DNA from: RGIG2041 sp045537695
GTDB taxonomy: Bacteria > Bacillota > Clostridia > UBA1381 > UMGS1253
Direction of reading: 5' to 3'
NCBI GenBank assembly: GCA_045537695.1
Contig: JAZSQB010000036.1
Coordinates: 1-45,434, forward strand
Length of the DNA: 45,434 nucleotides
The notes below the pieces were generated by a model, which did not search any database, was not told where the DNA came from, and saw only the letters and a program-made list of their open reading frames with translations. Each line of letters begins with the position of its first letter. Position 1 is the first letter of the stretch. Below are positions 33,701 to 41,921 of this stretch, piece by piece. A program made the position numbers and the translations under genes.

Positions 33701-33900
33701 ATTCCGGCTTTGAGGTGATGGATCACATCCGCATCTATGAAGCAGGCAATGATAAGGTAAAGGCAATTATGGAAAAGAATGCCGAAACCATCAAGCAAGA
33801 AGTGCTCTGCGAAGAAATCGTATTCGATACGGAAAAGGATACTTCCAAGGATTGGAACATCAACGGCGAAAAGGTTAAGCTTGCAGTTGAAAAGTTATGA
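30790..33900 (+). CDS. ileS: Isoleucyl-tRNA synthetase, type 2 (eukaryal-like)
   Basis: 1036-residue class I synthetase that charges tRNA-Ile. The HIGH motif is in GKPHIGHVL (about residue 55) and KMSKS in KMSKSKGNAVDP (about residue 587). The Cys motifs YCPRCGTPLSSHE and CPQCGKQMKRV are present, along with the editing domain and anticodon-binding C-terminal half. The WDTHGLPVELEVEKKLG segment and overall length match the type 2 enzymes found in eukaryotes and some bacteria, which are usually much less sensitive to mupirocin than type 1. Start is the ATG at 30790 after AAAGGAGG; the frame is open back to 30715, but that lies inside the T-box terminator. Confidence 0.96.
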   Translation: MYEKVSTNLKFTEREKKIEAFWKENDIFQKSIDSRKGEVYTFYDGPPTANGKPHIGHVLTRVIKDMIPRYRTMKGYHVIRKAGWDTHGLPVELEVEKKLGLDGKEQIEEYGLEPFIQECKESVWKYKGMWEDFSGTVGFWADMDDPYVTYHNDFIESEWWALKQIWEKGLLYKGFKIVPYCPRCGTPLSSHEVAQGYKDVKEKSAIAKFKIKGEDNAYFLAWTTTPWTLPSNVALCVNPKETYVRIDVEGEIYVLAEALVTSVIDKPYTVIERYVGKDLEKKEYEPLFDFKKLDKPAYYIVCDEYVTLTDGTGIVHIAPAFGEDDARVGRNYDLPFLQLVDSKGEMTEETPWAGTFCKDADKEVFKALEEKGLLFAALPFEHSYPHCWRCDTPLIYYARESWFIKMTDVRDNLIKNNNTINWIPESIGTGRFGDWLKNVQDWGISRDRYWGTPLNIWQCECGHMHSIGSIEELKSMSDNCPEEIELHRPFIDAVTIKCPQCGKQMKRVKEVIDCWFDSGAMPFAQWHYPFENKDIFGKQFPADFISEAVDQTRGWFYSLLAISTLIFDKAPYKNVIVLGHVQDENGQKMSKSKGNAVDPFDALAEHGADAIRWYFYSNSAPWLPNRFHKDAVTEGQRKFMGTLWNTYAFFVLYANIDKFDATKYTLDYDKLSVMDKWLLSKLNTLVKTVDENLENYKITETARVLQDFVDELSNWYVRRSRERFWVKGMPQDKINAYMTLYTALVTFSKVAAPMIPFMTEDIYQNLVRSIDKDAPESIHLCDFPTWDAKYIKAELEANMEEVLDIVVLGRSCRNAANIKNRQPIGKMYVKAEAELDEFFRQIIEEELNVKAVEFTDDVKNFTSYAFKPQLRTLGPKMGSKIGALRTYLAEVDGNAAMDELNANGSMKVTLDGMDFTIEKEDLLIETAQMPGYESASDKGITVALDTNLTEELLEEGFVREIISKIQTMRKDSGFEVMDHIRIYEAGNDKVKAIMEKNAETIKQEVLCEEIVFDTEKDTSKDWNINGEKVKLAVEKL

Positions 33901-33904
33901 GAAA

Positions 33905-33942
33905 TAAAGAATACGGAACGCAATCGCGTTTCGTATTCTTTA
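33905..33942 (+). terminator. Terminator of ileS
   Basis: 17-bp hairpin (arms 33905-33921 and 33926-33942, one G-T pair) just after the ileS stop, with a T-rich right arm. Confidence 0.8.
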
Positions 33943-34028
33943 TGTTCTGCGCGTGAAGACAAAACACTATGTGCTGAGATATACTGGAATAAAGCATAGG
34001 GGAGAGTTTGGAGTCAAAGGAGAAAAAT

Positions 34029-35360
34029 ATGCATATTCAGCTTTCAGATCATTTTAATACAAGGCGTATGCTCCGTTTTACACTACCGTCGATGATTATG
34101 ATGGTGGTCACCTCTCTCTACAGCGTGGTGGATGGATTTTTTGTTTCCAATTTTGTTGGAAAGACGCCTTTTGCGGCGGTGAATTTTATCATGCCCGTTT
34201 TAATGCTCCTCGGCGTATTCGGCTTTATGTTCGGTGCCGGCGGCAGTGCGCTGATTGCCAAAACACTCGGGGAGGGTGATCGTGACAAAGCGGACGGACT
34301 ATTTTCCATGCTTGCCCTCGTCAATATCATCTGCGGTATTGTTTTGGCTGTGTTTAGTATTCTGCTTTTACCAAACATTGCCTCAGCGCTCGGTGCACAA
34401 GACCAGATGCTTTCCGACTGTGTCATCTATGGGAGCATTATTCTGGCTACGCTGCCGTTTTTAATGATGCAGTATGAGTTTCAAAGCTTTTTTGTCGTGG
34501 CAGAAAAACCGATGCTTGGACTTTATATGTCCATTGCGGCAGGTGTTTCCAATGTGATTTTTGATGCGTTGTTTATGATAGTTTTTCAATGGGGGATTGT
34601 CGGTGCAGCGCTTGCGACGGCGATGAGCCAGTTCTTTGGTGGCATGGTGCCGCTTATCTATTTTCTGCGTCCGAATACAAGCTTATTGCATTTAACAAAA
34701 CCCATTTGGGATTTTAAAGCACTATGGAAAACTTGTAGCAACGGCGCATCTGAGCTGATGACAAACATTTCCATATCCTTTGTCGGGATGCTCTATAATG
34801 TACAGCTGATGCAGTATGCCGGAGAAAACGGCGTTGCGGCATATGGTGTTTTGATGTACGTAAATTTTGTGTTCGTTTCGATATTTATTGGGTTTTCGAC
34901 GGGAATTGCGCCGGTGTTTAGTTATCATTATGGTGCGCAAAATGACAGTGAAATCCGCAACCTGTTCAAGCGCAGTTTCGTAACAATTGGTATCTTTTCC
35001 GTTGCGATGCTTATATTGGGCGAACTTTTAGCATATCCACTATCCTATCTGTTTACGGGCTATGATGCGGATTTGATGAAAATGACGCTTCGCGGCTTTT
35101 TCATTTATGCATTCTCATTTTTATTTGCCGGATTTGCCATTTTCGGTTCTGCCTTTTTTACGGCGCTCAATGACGGACTTTCGTCAGCGTTGATTTCGTT
35201 TTTGCGCACGCTGTTGTTTCAGACCGTGGCGGTGCTTGTGTTTCCTGAAATTTGGGGTCTCGATGGCATCTGGTTTTCTGTGATCGCGTCAGAAGTGATG
35301 GCGGATTTGATTACGGTGCTATTCTTGATTTTGAAACGAAAATCAGCAAGATTGTGTTAA
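34029..35360 (+). CDS. MATE-family multidrug/cation exporter
   Basis: 443-residue membrane protein with about twelve hydrophobic segments in two similar halves, typical of MatE antiporters that use Na+ or H+ to expel organic cations. The start MLRFTLPSMIMMVVTSLYSVVDGFFV and the GAGGSALIAKTLGEGDRDKA loop are characteristic of the clostridial NorM/DinF-like group. I use the ATG at 34029 with AGGAG six bases upstream rather than the TTG at 34008. Substrates cannot be told. It stands alone between terminators; no clear promoter was recognised in the 86-base gap. Confidence 0.9.
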   Translation: MHIQLSDHFNTRRMLRFTLPSMIMMVVTSLYSVVDGFFVSNFVGKTPFAAVNFIMPVLMLLGVFGFMFGAGGSALIAKTLGEGDRDKADGLFSMLALVNIICGIVLAVFSILLLPNIASALGAQDQMLSDCVIYGSIILATLPFLMMQYEFQSFFVVAEKPMLGLYMSIAAGVSNVIFDALFMIVFQWGIVGAALATAMSQFFGGMVPLIYFLRPNTSLLHLTKPIWDFKALWKTCSNGASELMTNISISFVGMLYNVQLMQYAGENGVAAYGVLMYVNFVFVSIFIGFSTGIAPVFSYHYGAQNDSEIRNLFKRSFVTIGIFSVAMLILGELLAYPLSYLFTGYDADLMKMTLRGFFIYAFSFLFAGFAIFGSAFFTALNDGLSSALISFLRTLLFQTVAVLVFPEIWGLDGIWFSVIASEVMADLITVLFLILKRKSARLC

Positions 35361-35408
35361 GCCGAGGGGTTCGACTCTCTTCGGCTTAAGGAACAACAAG
35401 ATTGCTTC

Positions 35409-35437
35409 TTGCCATTCCATATAGCATCGTATATAAT
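35409..35437 (+). promoter_or_regulatory. Sigma-A promoter of the flavin reductase-rubredoxin gene
   Basis: -35 TTGCCA (35409-35414), 17-base spacer, -10 TATAAT (35432-35437). AGGAGG precedes the ATG at 35513. A hairpin at 35357-35388 (TAAGCCGA/TCGGCTTA) without a U-run separates it from the MATE gene. Confidence 0.7.
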
Positions 35438-35512
35438 AATATTAAGAGCAATGTTTTGTTTGCATAGCTTTGCGTGATTGTGCAACAATAAACAGTAAAA
35501 GGAGGAATAAAA

Positions 35513-36121
35513 ATGTTGGATATAAATGCAATGTTTAAGCTTTCGTATGGGTTATTTGTGCTCTCGGCAAAGGATGAAAATAAGGATAACGGTTGTATCA
35601 TTAACACGGTGATGCAGGTAACGGATACGCCGATGCAGATTACGGTGACGGTGAATAAAAACAATTATACCACCGATATGATTGACAAAACCGGCGCGTT
35701 TAATGTAAGTATTTTATCTGAAGCTGCAAAGTTTTCGGTTTTTGAACGCTTCGGTTTTCAGTCGGGCAGAGATACGGATAAGTTCGCGGGTTTTGATAGC
35801 GTAGCGCGCAGTGAAAACGGTCTTATTTATCTGACAGAGATGACCAATGCGTATCTTTCTGCAAAGGTAGTGTCCAAAGTCGATTTGGGTACACACATTA
35901 TGTTTGTTGCCGAAGTGACGGACGGACAAGTGCTCTCTGCGGAGGCATCTGCAACCTATGCATACTACTTTGCAAATATCAAGCCGAAGCCGCAGGCGGC
36001 AAAGAAAAAGGGCTATGTGTGCAAAATCTGCGGCTATGTCTATGAAGGCGACCCATTACCGGACGATTTTGTTTGCCCATGGTGTAAGCATCCGGCCTCT
36101 GATTTTGAGCCATTAGAGTAA
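35513..36121 (+). CDS. High-molecular-weight rubredoxin: flavin reductase domain fused to rubredoxin
   Basis: 202-residue two-domain protein. Residues 1-150 are a flavin-reductase-like FMN domain (start FKLSYGLFVLSAKD, then DNGCIINTVMQVTDTP). Residues 157-200 are a rubredoxin with iron ligands in CKICGYVY and CPWCKHP. This architecture is known as Hrb in Moorella, where it passes electrons from NADH to a flavodiiron protein for O2 or NO reduction. No flavodiiron gene is adjacent here. It stands alone with its own promoter and terminator and probably serves oxidative-stress defence in an anaerobe. Confidence 0.92.
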   Translation: MLDINAMFKLSYGLFVLSAKDENKDNGCIINTVMQVTDTPMQITVTVNKNNYTTDMIDKTGAFNVSILSEAAKFSVFERFGFQSGRDTDKFAGFDSVARSENGLIYLTEMTNAYLSAKVVSKVDLGTHIMFVAEVTDGQVLSAEASATYAYYFANIKPKPQAAKKKGYVCKICGYVYEGDPLPDDFVCPWCKHPASDFEPLE

Positions 36122-36158
36122 AAAAGCCGCTGAACATTCCAATGTTCAGCGGCTTTTT
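36121..36158. terminator. Bidirectional terminator between the rubredoxin gene and exoA
   Basis: 18-bp perfect inverted repeat (arms 36121-36138 and 36141-36158) with A5 and T5 at its ends, between two converging genes. The hairpin reaches one base from the exoA stop. Confidence 0.9.
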
Positions 36159-36159
36159 A

Positions 36160-36912
36160 TTATTCGATTGTTAACTCTACCGGACAGTGGTCGGAGCCAA
36201 AGATGTCGGTATGAATGTCTGCACCGGTCAGGCGGTCTTTGAGCGCCTCGGAGACGATGAAGTAGTCAATACGCCAACCTGCGTTTTTCTCGCGCGCGGA
36301 GAAACGGTACGACCACCAGGAATAAATATCGGTGCGCTCGGGGTAGAAGTGGCGAAAGGTGTCGATAAAACCGCTGTCGAGCAGTGTGCTCATTTTTGTG
36401 CGTTCTTCATCCGTAAAACCGGCATTTTTGCGGTTGGTTTTCGGATTTTTCAGATCTATCTCTTTGTGCGCGACATTTAAATCGCCACACAGGATGATGG
36501 GCTTGCTCTCTTCCAGTTTCTTAAGATATGCCAGAAAATCATCCTCCCAAACCATACGGTAATCAAGGCGTTTTAATTCGTTTTGCGAATTTGGTGTATA
36601 ACAGGTCACGAAGTAAAAATCTGCAAACTCTGCTGTAATCACGCGACCTTCCGTATCGTGCTCTGCGATGCCGATGCCGTAGGTCACACGGAGCGGCTCG
36701 GCTTTGGTAAACAGTGCTGTGCCGGAATACCCCTTCTTTTCAGCGTAATTCCAGTAGCAAAAGTAGCCTTCAGGCGAAAAATCAATTTGACCTTCTTGCA
36801 GTTTTGTTTCCTGCAGGCAGAAAACATCGGCGTCTGCCGCTTTGAAAAAATCTTTAAAGCCTTTGCCCATACAAGCGCGGATACCATTGACATTCCAGGA
36901 TATAAATTTCAT
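36160..36912 (-). CDS. exoA: Exodeoxyribonuclease III / AP endonuclease
   Basis: 250-residue Mg2+-dependent enzyme of the exonuclease-endonuclease-phosphatase family, acting at abasic sites in base-excision repair. Motifs: SWNVNGIRA at the start, LQETKLQ with the metal-binding Glu (about residue 35), CGDLNVAH, and the C-terminal GSDHCPVELTI with the catalytic His. WWSYRFSAREKNAGWRIDYF is typical of bacterial ExoA/XthA. GAGGTGA lies before the ATG. It is monocistronic, with a promoter at 36999-37027. Confidence 0.96.
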   Translation of the reverse strand: MKFISWNVNGIRACMGKGFKDFFKAADADVFCLQETKLQEGQIDFSPEGYFCYWNYAEKKGYSGTALFTKAEPLRVTYGIGIAEHDTEGRVITAEFADFYFVTCYTPNSQNELKRLDYRMVWEDDFLAYLKKLEESKPIILCGDLNVAHKEIDLKNPKTNRKNAGFTDEERTKMSTLLDSGFIDTFRHFYPERTDIYSWWSYRFSAREKNAGWRIDYFIVSEALKDRLTGADIHTDIFGSDHCPVELTIE

Positions 36913-36998
36913 AAATTCACCTCACAAAAGAAATAAGTCTAAAATGCACCGTTTTCGACAAGAAAATGAATGACGGGGCAATATTTTTTGCTATACTA

Positions 36999-37027
36999 AT
37001 CATATACCAAAAACGATAAAAAAACAA
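36999..37027 (-). promoter_or_regulatory. Sigma-A promoter of exoA
   Basis: Minus strand: -35 TTGTTT (37022-37027), 17-base spacer, -10 TATGAT (36999-37004). The rest of the 307-base gap up to 37219 holds a terminator and no convincing gene; a 19-codon GTG frame at 37043-37102 is not supported further. Confidence 0.65.
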
Positions 37028-37148
37028 GAGGTTAAATATTTTGTGAAAATCTATAATAGAGAATCAGCAGAAAAACCGGCTATGGAAAGGAAAGAATTTT
37101 AAGCTTGTTTGCGCATATGCTTTTGTCGCAAAGTAAACATATAGAAGA

Positions 37149-37190
37149 AACCTCTCAAAGCGCATTGCTATGCCTTTTGAGAGGTTTTAT
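37149..37190. terminator. Terminator of the SpoVB-like gene, possibly bidirectional
   Basis: Hairpin with arms AACCTCTCAAA (37149-37159) and TTTTGAGAGGTT (37175-37186), with a further GCATTGC/GCTATGC-type pairing inside. TTATTTT follows on the plus strand; a shorter T-rich stretch follows on the minus strand. Confidence 0.7.
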
Positions 37191-37219
37191 TTTCATAAAG
37201 TATCCTTAGGAAAACTTGC

Positions 37220-38770
37220 CTATCTGAGATTTTTGTTTGATTTGGGAATTCTTTTTTGTTGCATGGCAGAAAAAATTTTTAACCAATCCCTTGTGGTGAT
37301 TGCGCCGGAAATGCAGCCGAGCAGCAGAAATACAAACATAAATAAACCTATGCCGCAGAAGAGGTGTATCCAACCGTTTCCGGTGCGGTTATAAATATGG
37401 CATACTGCCAGCGCCAGTGCGCAACAAATGGCAGGAGATAAAATCCATCGTTGCCAGTGTATGCTAATGTTTGCAACACGAAACAGGCGGCGGATGCAGC
37501 ATAAAGAGGTGTAGAGATTGCTTAAAATCATAATCCATAAAAAACCGCTCATTCCGTATTTTGGAACAAAGAGCAAAACAGCACTGATGCGCAGAATGGA
37601 GTTCGTCATATTGTATTTTAAGGTGGAGAGCTGTTGGCCGAGACCATGCAGAATACCAGTGGCAATGCTTTCGAGGTACATAAATGGAACGAGTGGTGCC
37701 AGCGTAGCTAAGTAAAAACCGACTTGCGCATCTTTATATAAAAGCTGGGCAATTTCATATGGATAAGCAATGAAAATTCCGGCAATCAACACCGAGGAAA
37801 CGAAAGTGACGCGCAGTGTGAATTCTGTAGTGCGCACAATGCTTTTTTTCTGATTTTTTGCACCGTATTCGGAGATTTCCGGGACAAGCAGCGCAGAAAG
37901 TGATGTTAAAAAAGATGCGGGGAAAAACAGTGCCGGTAATGCCATCCCCTTGAGCATACCGAATTGAGACAGACTGAGCGTCGCATCGGCGGTATAGCGC
38001 GTCAGCGCAATTGGCACAACGAGATTTTCAGCCATATGCAGTGCGGTGTTCATATGTCCCGTAAAGGCGACGGGGAGAAAGATGGCGCAGAATCGTGACA
38101 GTATGTTTGTACCTGCGCTGGCATTTAGGGTAATGGATTTTAAATCCTTCCGATAGCCGGCGGCAAGATATATGCAGGCAAATACCTCGGAAACGGCATT
38201 GCCGAGCACGATGGCGGCGCAGGCAGCGCGCAGACCATATTTTGCCATAGGGCGCAGCAGTAGGATTACGGCGAGAATGCGAACAATTTGTTCTAATAAC
38301 TGTGAATTGGATGGTACTTTGGCGTTGCGCCGTGCCATAAAATATCCTTTAAAGCAAGCGGATATGGACATAAAAGGTAGCCCGAGCGCGAGAATGCGCA
38401 AAGAAAGCGCACAGCGGATGTCGTGCAGTGCATACAGTGCAATTGCGTCTGCAAACGAAAACAGAACAAGCATTGCGCCGCCGCCCAGGCATAGACAGAG
38501 CGGCAAGGCTTTTTTTAAAACCGCGCGTATAGCGGATTTACCGCCGGTGGTAAAATCGTCTGTAACTAATCGTGTAACGGCGAGACTCAGCCCCGCAGTG
38601 GCAATGGCGCTGGCAAAGGTGTATACCGAAAAAATCAGCGCGTGCAGACCCATACCTTCTGCGCCTATGTAGCCGGCAATATAAATGCGAAGAAAAATGC
38701 CGACGGTGCGTAGTATCATAGAAGTAATGGTTAGAATAAAGGCGTTTTTGAAAAAGACTCGTTTTTGCAT
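37220..38770 (-). CDS. SpoVB/MurJ-like polysaccharide flippase of the MOP superfamily
   Basis: 516-residue membrane protein with about 13-14 hydrophobic segments. The start KNAFILTITSMILRTVGIFLRIYIAGYIGAEG broken into motifs (ILRTVGIFLRIYIA, GAEGMGLHALIFSVY) matches the SpoVB/stage V sporulation B group of lipid-linked oligosaccharide flippases. In sporulating Firmicutes such proteins act in spore cortex or cell-wall precursor export; a vegetative MurJ or polysaccharide role is also possible. Start taken at the ATG 38768-38770; a GTG six bases upstream is closer to the AGGAGA site and equally possible. It is divergent from rnfC. Confidence 0.85.
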   Translation of the reverse strand: MQKRVFFKNAFILTITSMILRTVGIFLRIYIAGYIGAEGMGLHALIFSVYTFASAIATAGLSLAVTRLVTDDFTTGGKSAIRAVLKKALPLCLCLGGGAMLVLFSFADAIALYALHDIRCALSLRILALGLPFMSISACFKGYFMARRNAKVPSNSQLLEQIVRILAVILLLRPMAKYGLRAACAAIVLGNAVSEVFACIYLAAGYRKDLKSITLNASAGTNILSRFCAIFLPVAFTGHMNTALHMAENLVVPIALTRYTADATLSLSQFGMLKGMALPALFFPASFLTSLSALLVPEISEYGAKNQKKSIVRTTEFTLRVTFVSSVLIAGIFIAYPYEIAQLLYKDAQVGFYLATLAPLVPFMYLESIATGILHGLGQQLSTLKYNMTNSILRISAVLLFVPKYGMSGFLWIMILSNLYTSLCCIRRLFRVANISIHWQRWILSPAICCALALAVCHIYNRTGNGWIHLFCGIGLFMFVFLLLGCISGAITTRDWLKIFSAMQQKRIPKSNKNLR

Positions 38771-38887
38771 AGGCACATTCTCTCCTGTCGATGTTCTTGT
38801 ACTAAATATATGGTACTGGGTGTAAAAATATATCCAGACAGAAACAATCGGCAGAAATAACAAAATTTGTTAAAAAAATATCTATGG

Positions 38888-38916
38888 TTGTGTGTTATCC
38901 AGGCTTATGGTACAAT
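38888..38916 (+). promoter_or_regulatory. Sigma-A promoter of the rnf operon
   Basis: -35 TTGTGT (38888-38893), 17-base spacer, -10 TACAAT (38911-38916). The transcript would start near 38924, giving a short leader to the rnfC ATG at 38951. Confidence 0.7.
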
Positions 38917-38950
38917 AAAACAAGAATATAAGGAAAAGGGGGCATACAAT

Positions 38951-40273
38951 ATGGCATTGACATTTAAGGGCGGCGTGCATCCGCCGGACCACAAGCAGTA
39001 TACCAATCAAATTCCAATTCGAAAACTCGATGGTTGCGGAGAGCATGTTTACCCTGTGCTACAGCATCTCGGTGCGCCGCTGACGCCGTTGGTTTCCGTA
39101 GGGGACCGCGTTTATGTCGGCACAAAAATTGCGGATTCGGAAGCATTTGTTTCCTCACCGCTGCACAGCTCAGTATCCGGTACGGTAAAAGCCATTGAGG
39201 CGCGACAGCATCCAAACGGCAATTTTGTCAATAGTATTATTGTGGAAAATGATTTTACATATGAGGTAGACCCGGGCGTGCAGCCGAAAGGGAATATTGA
39301 GGACCTTTCGCCGCAGGAAATTGTAAGTATTGTGCATGAGGCGGGCATTGTCGGTATGGGTGGTGCGTGCTTCCCGACGCATATTAAGATTTCGCCACCG
39401 CCGGACAAGAAGATTGATTATGTTATTTTAAACGGTGCGGAATGTGAGCCGTACCTGACGAGTGACCATCGCGTGATGCTCGAACAGCCTAAGCGCGTGA
39501 TTTGCGGTTTGCGTGCGGTTATGCGCGTGTTCGGTTTGGAAAAGGGTTATATTGCGATTGAAGATAACAAGCCGGATGCCATAGAAACGATGCGCAAAGC
39601 GGCAAAAGACTATCCGGGCATTGAGGTAAAGGTGCTTAAAAAGAAATATCCGCAGGGTTCGGAAAAGCATATTATTTATGCTGTGACTGGACGTGAGGTG
39701 CCGAGTGGCGGTTTACCGGCAGATGCCGGCGTCATCGTGCTCAATATTGACACGATGGTTTCTGTCGGCATTGCGATAACAACCGGTATGCCAGTGATTC
39801 GCAGGGTTGTTACCGTTTCCGGTGATGCTGTAAAGGCGCCGGCAAACTTTGAAGTGCGCACCGGTACGGATTTCCGCCATATTTTCCATCAGGCAGGCGG
39901 ATTTACGGCAGAGCCGATGAAGGTGCTGCAAGGTGGACCGATGATGGGCATTGCACAGTCGAGTTTGGATGTACCGGTGATAAAGGGCACTTCTGCGCTG
40001 CTTGCGCTTTCGAGAATCGATACCGTGTATGATGATACGCAACCATGTATCCGTTGCGGACGTTGTGTACAGGCTTGCCCAATGCATTTGGTGCCGGTAG
40101 AACTGAACAATTATGCAAGCATCGGCGATTGGGATGCCTGCGACAAATTGTATGCTGCAGATTGTATTGAGTGCGGCTGCTGTGCATATGTCTGTCCGGC
40201 GAAGAAACATTTGGTTTCCAATATCCGTATTGCAAGGGCAAAGGCGCTTGAAAAGAGACGGGCCAGAAAATAA
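38951..40273 (+). CDS. rnfC: Rnf complex subunit C
   Basis: 440-residue peripheral subunit that exchanges electrons with NAD in the ferredoxin:NAD+ oxidoreductase, a membrane ion pump. The start TFKGGVHPPDHK is typical. A Gly-rich NADH/FMN site lies around GMGGACFPTHIK, NGAECEPYLTSDH is conserved, and two 4Fe-4S motifs (CIRCGRCVQACP and CIECGCCAYVCP) are near the C-terminus. Start at the ATG 38951 with GGGGG upstream; the frame extends further back through the promoter. First of six genes. Confidence 0.96.
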   Translation: MALTFKGGVHPPDHKQYTNQIPIRKLDGCGEHVYPVLQHLGAPLTPLVSVGDRVYVGTKIADSEAFVSSPLHSSVSGTVKAIEARQHPNGNFVNSIIVENDFTYEVDPGVQPKGNIEDLSPQEIVSIVHEAGIVGMGGACFPTHIKISPPPDKKIDYVILNGAECEPYLTSDHRVMLEQPKRVICGLRAVMRVFGLEKGYIAIEDNKPDAIETMRKAAKDYPGIEVKVLKKKYPQGSEKHIIYAVTGREVPSGGLPADAGVIVLNIDTMVSVGIAITTGMPVIRRVVTVSGDAVKAPANFEVRTGTDFRHIFHQAGGFTAEPMKVLQGGPMMGIAQSSLDVPVIKGTSALLALSRIDTVYDDTQPCIRCGRCVQACPMHLVPVELNNYASIGDWDACDKLYAADCIECGCCAYVCPAKKHLVSNIRIARAKALEKRRARK

Positions 40274-40297
40274 GCTGAGGGGAGTCGAACTTAAACA

Positions 40298-41329
40298 ATG
40301 GCGAATGAAAAATTTGTGGTTTCCGCATCGCCACATATTACAAGCACAAGCACAGTCCGGGGCGCAATGCTGGATGTGATTATTGCGCTACTACCGGCGA
40401 TATTGGCGGGATGGTATTATTTTGGTCTGCGTGCGCTTGTTTTGGTGACGGTGTGCGTGTGTACGGCTGTGGTTGCAGAATTTATTTATCAGTGGCTCTA
40501 TATAGGAGTACAGAAGAAAAATGCAGAAAACATTCCTTTTGCACAAGCCCTTTCTGCTGCGGAGAAATATACAAGCATTGGCGATTTGAGTGCGGTGGTG
40601 ACCGGTTTGCTTTTGGCATTGAACTTGCCGGTGACAATGCCGCTTTGGATGGCAATGGTTGGTTGTGTTTTTGCAATTGTAGTTGCAAAACAGCTGTTTG
40701 GGGGCCTTGGACATAACTTTGTAAATCCGGCGCTTAGTGCCAGAGCGTTTATGCTTGCGGCATGGCCGGCGTTTATGACGAGCTTTGTCCGTCCGGTGAA
40801 CAGTTTTGCGAAATATGTAGTAGATGTACAGTCCTCTGCGACACCGCTTTCTATGCTGAAAGAGACGGGGGAAGCCGGAGTTACTTTGGCGGAAGCCTTT
40901 TTCGGTAATGTCGGTGGTTGTATCGGTGAGGTCAGCACTTTGGCGATTTTAATCGGTGCAGTTTATCTGCTTCTTCGCCGTGTGATTGATTTGCGTATAC
41001 CGCTGAGCTATCTTTTAAGTTTGGCTGTATTTACATTCCTGTTTGGTACATATCGCTTTGATTTGCATTTTGTGTTTATCAGTCTTTGCTCCGGCGGTGT
41101 AATGCTTGGTGCATGGTTTATGGCAACGGATTATGTAACAACTCCGGTTACCGGTGCAGGACAGATTGTGTTCGGTATCGGTTGCGGTCTTTTAACCTTT
41201 GTGATTCGCCGGTTCGGCGGTTATCCGGAGGGCGTTTCTTATGCAATCCTTTTGATGAATGTGGCGACGCCGCTGATCGACAAGCTGGTGCGTCCGCGTG
41301 TATTCGGGGAGGTGAAGAAGCGTGGCTAA
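40298..41329 (+). CDS. rnfD: Rnf complex subunit D
   Basis: 343-residue membrane subunit with about nine hydrophobic segments and a covalently bound FMN. The flavinylation motif is seen as SSATPLSML, with the Thr at about residue 187. FMATDYVTTPVTGAGQ and GCGLLTFVIRRFGGYPEG are family features. It lies 24 bases after rnfC and its end overlaps rnfG by 8 bases. Confidence 0.95.
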   Translation: MANEKFVVSASPHITSTSTVRGAMLDVIIALLPAILAGWYYFGLRALVLVTVCVCTAVVAEFIYQWLYIGVQKKNAENIPFAQALSAAEKYTSIGDLSAVVTGLLLALNLPVTMPLWMAMVGCVFAIVVAKQLFGGLGHNFVNPALSARAFMLAAWPAFMTSFVRPVNSFAKYVVDVQSSATPLSMLKETGEAGVTLAEAFFGNVGGCIGEVSTLAILIGAVYLLLRRVIDLRIPLSYLLSLAVFTFLFGTYRFDLHFVFISLCSGGVMLGAWFMATDYVTTPVTGAGQIVFGIGCGLLTFVIRRFGGYPEGVSYAILLMNVATPLIDKLVRPRVFGEVKKRG

Positions 41330-41921
41330 GGCAAAGGAAATTTTAGCAAATGCGGTTGTTTTGTTTTTGATTACGGCTGTGGTTGCGGCGCTTCTTGCCG
41401 GCGCAAACCTTCTGACGAAGGAAAAAATTGCGGAAAACAGCTTGTTGGCGGAGCAAAAGGCACTCGCAGAGGTTATTAAAGCGGAAACATTTGAGCAGAC
41501 AGCCGATCTTGCGCTTTTGGAAACAGTTGACCCGGTAACCGCGGCATATTATGCGAAAAACGGAGATGCAACCGTTGGTTATTGCATCAAGGTAACACCG
41601 TCCGGCTATGGCGGCGCAATGGAATTGGTTTTCGGTGTGGATAAGGATTTGAACATTACCGGCGTCAGCGTGCTTTCTCATGGTGAGACCGCGGGCTTGG
41701 GTGCCAATATCACAAAGGAAACGTTCCGCAGTCAGTTTGTGGGTAAGCGTGAGATTGCCGGCGTGGCAAAATCAGGCGCGAAGGAAAATGAAATTCAGGC
41801 GCTTTCCGGTGCGACGATTTCTTCCAAGGCGATGACAAGCGGTGCCAATACAGCGCTTGCAGCTGCAACATTTTTGGCAAATGCGCCGGAAGTGAATATG
41901 GAAAAGGGGGCGGTTAAATAA
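41322..41921 (+). CDS. rnfG: Rnf complex subunit G
   Basis: 199-residue subunit with one N-terminal membrane anchor (ILANAVVLFLITAVVAALLA) and an external FMN-binding domain. The covalent FMN Thr is in LSGATISSKAM (about residue 166). GYGGAMELVFGVD and VLSHGETAGLGA are typical. It overlaps rnfD by 8 bases and meets rnfE in an ATGA-like junction. Confidence 0.95.
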   Translation: MAKAKEILANAVVLFLITAVVAALLAGANLLTKEKIAENSLLAEQKALAEVIKAETFEQTADLALLETVDPVTAAYYAKNGDATVGYCIKVTPSGYGGAMELVFGVDKDLNITGVSVLSHGETAGLGANITKETFRSQFVGKREIAGVAKSGAKENEIQALSGATISSKAMTSGANTALAAATFLANAPEVNMEKGAVK

